From: Hydrogenophaga sp.
GTDB taxonomy: Bacteria > Pseudomonadota > Gammaproteobacteria > Burkholderiales > Burkholderiaceae_C
Assembly (NCBI GenBank): GCA_020047875.1
Contig: JAIFNE010000061.1
Location: 1-7,947 of the forward strand
DNA: 7,947 nucleotides
Direction of reading: 5' to 3'
Under the pieces are notes generated by a model that did no database searches, was not told where the DNA came from, and saw nothing but the letters and a program-made list of their open reading frames with translations. The translations under genes were made by a program, and so were the position numbers. This document shows positions 5,571 through 7,947 of this stretch, in pieces. Within the stretch, counting starts at the first letter, position 1. Each line of letters begins with the position of its first letter.

Positions 5571-6930
5571 TCAGGCCCTGACCCGGGTGGCCAGCCACAC
5601 CAGCACCAGCACCGGCAGCCCGAGGAAGGCGGTGGCGGTGAAGAAAGTGGCGTAGTCGTAGGCATCGACAAACGCGCCGGAGAACCCCGCCAGCCACTTC
5701 GGCGCCAGCAACATCATGGAGCTGAACAGCGCGTACTGCGTGGCCGAGTACTTCACATTGGTCAGGCTGGAGAGGTAGGCGATGAACGCGGCCGAGGCCA
5801 CGCCCGCGCTGAGGTTGTCGGCCGAGATCACGGCGATCAGCGCGGTCACGTCGTGGCCATGGCCGGCCAGCCAGGCAAACAGCAGGTTGCTCGCGGCTGA
5901 GAGCACCGCGCCCAGCATCAGCACCCGCATGACGCCCAGGCGCATGGACAGCGCGCCGCCCAGGAACGCGCCGACCAGCGTCATGATCACGCCGTAGACC
6001 TTGGTGACCGCGGCCACCTCGTCTTTGGTGTAGCCCATGTCCACATAAAACGGGTTGGCCATGATGCCCATGACGATATCGCTGATGCGATAAACGCCGA
6101 TCAGCGCCAGGATCATCAGCGCCTGCTTGCCGTAGCGCGTCAGGAAGTCGGCAAACGGCTCGACCAGCGCGCTCCTGAGCCACTCGGCGGCGTTGCGCGC
6201 CGGCGGCAGCTCGATGCGCACTGGCTCGCGGGTGAACAGCACCGTCAACACGCCCACCAGCATGCTGGCCGACATCACCAGATAAGCGGTGGTCCAGGCG
6301 GCCTGCTGGTACAGCGCGCCCGGCGCAACACCCACCGGCGACACCACCGCCGACACCGCAGGCCCCACCTCGGCGCCGGCGCCGGCCCAGATCATCGCGA
6401 TGCGGTAGCCGGTCTGGTAGGTGGCGGCCAGCGCGCCCTGGTGGCTGGCATCGGCCGACTCGATGCGAAACGCATCCAGCGCAATGTCTTGCGTGGCCGA
6501 GGCAAACGCCACCGCCAGCGCGCACCACACCACCAGCGTGAGCTGGGTGCGCGGATCGGCGAGCGCCATGCCCACCAGCGCAGCCATGATGGCCAGCTGG
6601 GACATCAGCAACCAGCTGCGCCGCCGCCCGAGCGCACGGGTCATCAGCGGTATCGGCAGCCGGTCCACCAGCGGCGCCCAGCACCATTTGAAACCGTAGG
6701 CCAGGCCCACCCAGCTCAGGTAGCCGATGGTGGTGCGGTCCAGCCCGGCTTCGCGCAGGCGAAAACTCAGGGTGCCCAGCACCAGCAGCAGCGGCAGTGC
6801 GCAGGCTGGCCGGCTCCAGGTAGACGCGCAGGGTGTCGCCCCAGCTGGGCCGCGCGGCCTCAGCCGGCGGACTGGGCGTGCTGTGTGGCAGGGCGTTGGG
6901 GCTGGGGTGGGCGGCGTCTTTGGGCGGCAT
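5571..6930 (-). pseudogene. ampG: ampG muropeptide permease, frameshifted near the N-terminus
   Basis: AmpG is an MFS inner-membrane permease that imports GlcNAc-1,6-anhydroMurNAc peptides for cell-wall recycling, and so affects inducible ampC. The body (6797-5571) is a good AmpG: GTLSFRLREAG, GRRRSW between TM2 and TM3 (52-57 counted from the GTG at 6782), SATQDIALDAFRIE (95-108), and the C-terminal run with KYSATQYALFSSMMLLAPKW (344-363). The N-terminal part, GDTLRVYLEPASLR, is in a different frame: from the ATG at 6930 to codon 44 (CGC, 6801-6799). Between them lies one base (6798) where homologues have about nine codons (of the LGFxxG type) completing TM1. So about 26 nt are missing and the frames do not join. 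Translation from 6930 would read 443 wrong residues to a stop at 5469-5467, inside the 3' end of terC. A rescue start at the GTG 6782 would give 403 residues without most of TM1. It is probably non-functional, unless the gap is an assembly error. Confidence 0.8.
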
Positions 6931-6978
6931 GGAGCGGGCTGGGTGCGCCGCCAGCGTGCAGCGCCGGACGGCTTTGTC

Positions 6979-6985
6979 TATTATT
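6979..6985. promoter_or_regulatory. Overlapping -10 elements of the ampG / M48 divergent promoters
   Basis: In the 60-bp gap between the ampG and M48 starts, TATTAT (6979-6984, plus) and AATAAT (6985-6980, minus) each match TATAAT at 5 of 6 positions and overlap almost completely. The plus-strand start would fall at about 6990-6992, on the M48 ATG itself. The minus-strand start would fall near 6973, about 43 nt before the ampG ATG. Neither has a good -35: the plus strand offers GTGCAG (6956-6961) and the minus strand ATCGCA (7008-7003). Confidence 0.4.
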
Positions 6986-6990
6986 CACGC

Positions 6991-7887
6991 ATGTGTCTGC
7001 TCTGCGATTTCAAAAACCGGTCTTCCCTGTCTGCCACGCCTGCCGCGCCTGCCGCGCGGGCCAAACCCCGCGAGGGCGTGTGGTCGGCGCGGCGCGCCTT
7101 TTTACTGGCCGGGGCCGCGTCGGCCGCCGCTGTGGCGGTGCCGGCAACGGCGCAGGTGGACGTGGGCCGCTCGTCTTCCATGCGCCAGCTGGTGCCCGCT
7201 GCCGAGCTGGAAAAGGCAGCCGCCCAGCAATACAGCCAGATGATGGCCGAGGCGCGCAGCCAGGGCGCGCTGGTGGGTGACAACAACGCGCAACTGCGGC
7301 GCCTGCGCGCCATGGCCAAGCGCCTGATTCCCCACAGCGAGCCGTGGAACGATCGCGCGAAAGACTGGCGCTGGGAAGTCAACCTGATCAACAGCCCGCA
7401 GATCAACGCGTTCTGCATGCCCGGCGGCAAGATCGCCTTTTACACCGGCATCCTCGACAAGCTCAGGCTCACCGACGACGAGTCGGCCATGATCATGGGC
7501 CACGAAATGGCCCACGCGCTGCGCGAGCATGCGCGCGAGCGCCTGGCCAAAACCCAGGCCACCGGCATGGGCCTGGGCATCTTGTCGCAGATGCTGGGCT
7601 TGGGCGACCTGGGCAACGTGGCCGCCAATCTGGGCACGCAGCTGCTGAGCCTGCGCTTCAGCCGGGAAGACGAAACCGAGGCCGATCTGGTGGGGCTGGA
7701 GTTGGCCGCCCGCTCCGCCTTCCAACCCGCGGCCAGCGTGAGCCTGTGGCAGAAGATGGCCCAGGCCAGCGGCAATGGCGGCCCGGCTTTTCTTTCTACC
7801 CACCCCACCGGGCCCGACCGCATCCAGCAACTGCAGGCCAATGTACCCAAGGTGCAGGGCCTGTATGAGCAGGCAAAGCGCGGCTGA
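6991..7887 (+). CDS. M48-family zinc metallopeptidase with twin-arginine-type signal
   Basis: A 298-residue M48 protease of the BepA/LoiP type, probably acting in periplasmic protein quality control. The N-terminal region (1-31, MCLLCDF...) is followed by SARRAFLLAGAASAAAVAV (32-50), a twin-arginine-like signal with a possible cut after the ATA at 52-54. The catalytic domain has NAFCMPGGKIAFYTGIL (139-155), the zinc site HEMAH (171-175; His171, Glu172, His175) and the third ligand Glu228 in ETEAD (228-232). LSTHP (268-272) supplies His271, at the position of the BepA His switch that can block the active site. There is no lipobox, unlike LoiP, and no C-terminal TPR domain, unlike BepA; the protein ends about 26 residues after LSTHP. 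Start: the ATG at 6991 has no ribosome site; the frame is open to 6727 but that part lies over ampG. A GTG at 7078 would leave just the signal core. It diverges from ampG by 60 bp. Confidence 0.92.
   Translation: MCLLCDFKNRSSLSATPAAPAARAKPREGVWSARRAFLLAGAASAAAVAVPATAQVDVGRSSSMRQLVPAAELEKAAAQQYSQMMAEARSQGALVGDNNAQLRRLRAMAKRLIPHSEPWNDRAKDWRWEVNLINSPQINAFCMPGGKIAFYTGILDKLRLTDDESAMIMGHEMAHALREHARERLAKTQATGMGLGILSQMLGLGDLGNVAANLGTQLLSLRFSREDETEADLVGLELAARSAFQPAASVSLWQKMAQASGNGGPAFLSTHPTGPDRIQQLQANVPKVQGLYEQAKRG
7032..7058 (+). repeat. Three 9-bp tandem units in the M48 n-region
   Basis: TGCCACGCC, TGCCGCGCC and TGCCGCGCG follow one another directly. They encode the Ala/Pro-rich stretch ATPAAPAARA ahead of the twin-arginine motif. 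The 9-nt unit keeps the frame, so copy number could vary without breaking the gene. The repeat is short and may be simple GC-rich composition. Confidence 0.45.
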
Positions 7888-7893
7888 GGCCCG

Positions 7894-7947
7894 TCAGCGG
7901 TCGCGCACGTAAGGGTTGTTTCGCCGCTCGGCGCCAAACGTGCTCTC
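7894..7947 (-). CDS. C-terminal fragment of an unidentified gene
   Basis: The last 17 codons of a minus-strand gene that enters from beyond the right edge, ending ESTFGAERRNNPYVRDR and TGA (7896-7894). The clean, charged ending and the convergent 6-bp spacing from the M48 stop suggest a real gene end. Too little is present to identify the protein. No terminator lies between the two convergent genes. Confidence 0.5.
   Translation of the reverse strand, partial: ESTFGAERRNNPYVRDR

Noticed and set aside
5467..6930. 487-codon minus-strand frame as a separate protein
   Set aside because: Only its first 44 codons resemble a protein (the AmpG N-terminus). The rest is the out-of-frame reading of ampG, low in hydrophobic residues and rich in Arg/His/Gly.
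6727..6990. 88-codon N-terminal extension of the M48 protease
   Set aside because: It lies antisense to the ampG N-terminal coding sequence and shows no signal or domain. The promoter-like TATTAT and the MCLLC start favour 6991.
1..7947. CRISPR array, tRNA, transposase, prophage or toxin-antitoxin genes
   Set aside because: No regularly spaced repeats, tRNA-like cloverleaf, transposase motif or small antitoxin-toxin pair was seen on either strand.

Overview
The window looks like chromosomal DNA of a GC-rich betaproteobacterium, most likely Burkholderiales and probably Comamonadaceae. This is judged from protein character (the AmpG sequence, an NhaR-like LysR regulator, an M48 protease starting MCLLC with a twin-arginine signal), high GC and GC-rich third codon positions. 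The assignment is by eye, not by database search. No rRNA, tRNA, insertion sequence, phage gene or CRISPR array was seen.

Layout, left to right. Positions 1-172 are non-coding and hold several hairpins downstream of secDF. Positions 173-2725 (minus) encode a single-chain SecD-SecF translocase component of 850 residues. Positions 2817-3350 (minus) hold a probable small one-span membrane protein of unknown function, in the same direction as secDF and 91 bp upstream of it. Positions 3384-4277 (minus) encode an NhaR-like LysR regulator. It diverges from a TerC/Alx-type membrane protein (4488-5480, plus) across a 210-bp region with a recognisable promoter and a likely LysR operator. A strong, probably bidirectional terminator (5515-5547) separates terC from the convergent ampG (5571-6930, minus). 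That ampG copy is broken near its start by a missing stretch of about 26 nt. Divergent from it by 60 bp is an M48 zinc metallopeptidase (6991-7887, plus), followed by the last 17 codons of an unidentified minus-strand gene at the right edge.

How the genes relate. This is mainly a set of envelope genes: protein export (SecDF), cation or alkaline homeostasis (NhaR-like plus TerC), muropeptide recycling (AmpG) and periplasmic protein quality control (M48). Only the NhaR-like/terC pair shows sequence signs of shared control. The most noteworthy points are the out-of-frame deletion in ampG, the NhaR-like/TerC divergon with its operator candidate, the isolated fused SecDF with no yajC in view, and an M48 gene that may be transcribed as a leaderless mRNA. 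I found no clear sign of a wholly new multi-gene system.
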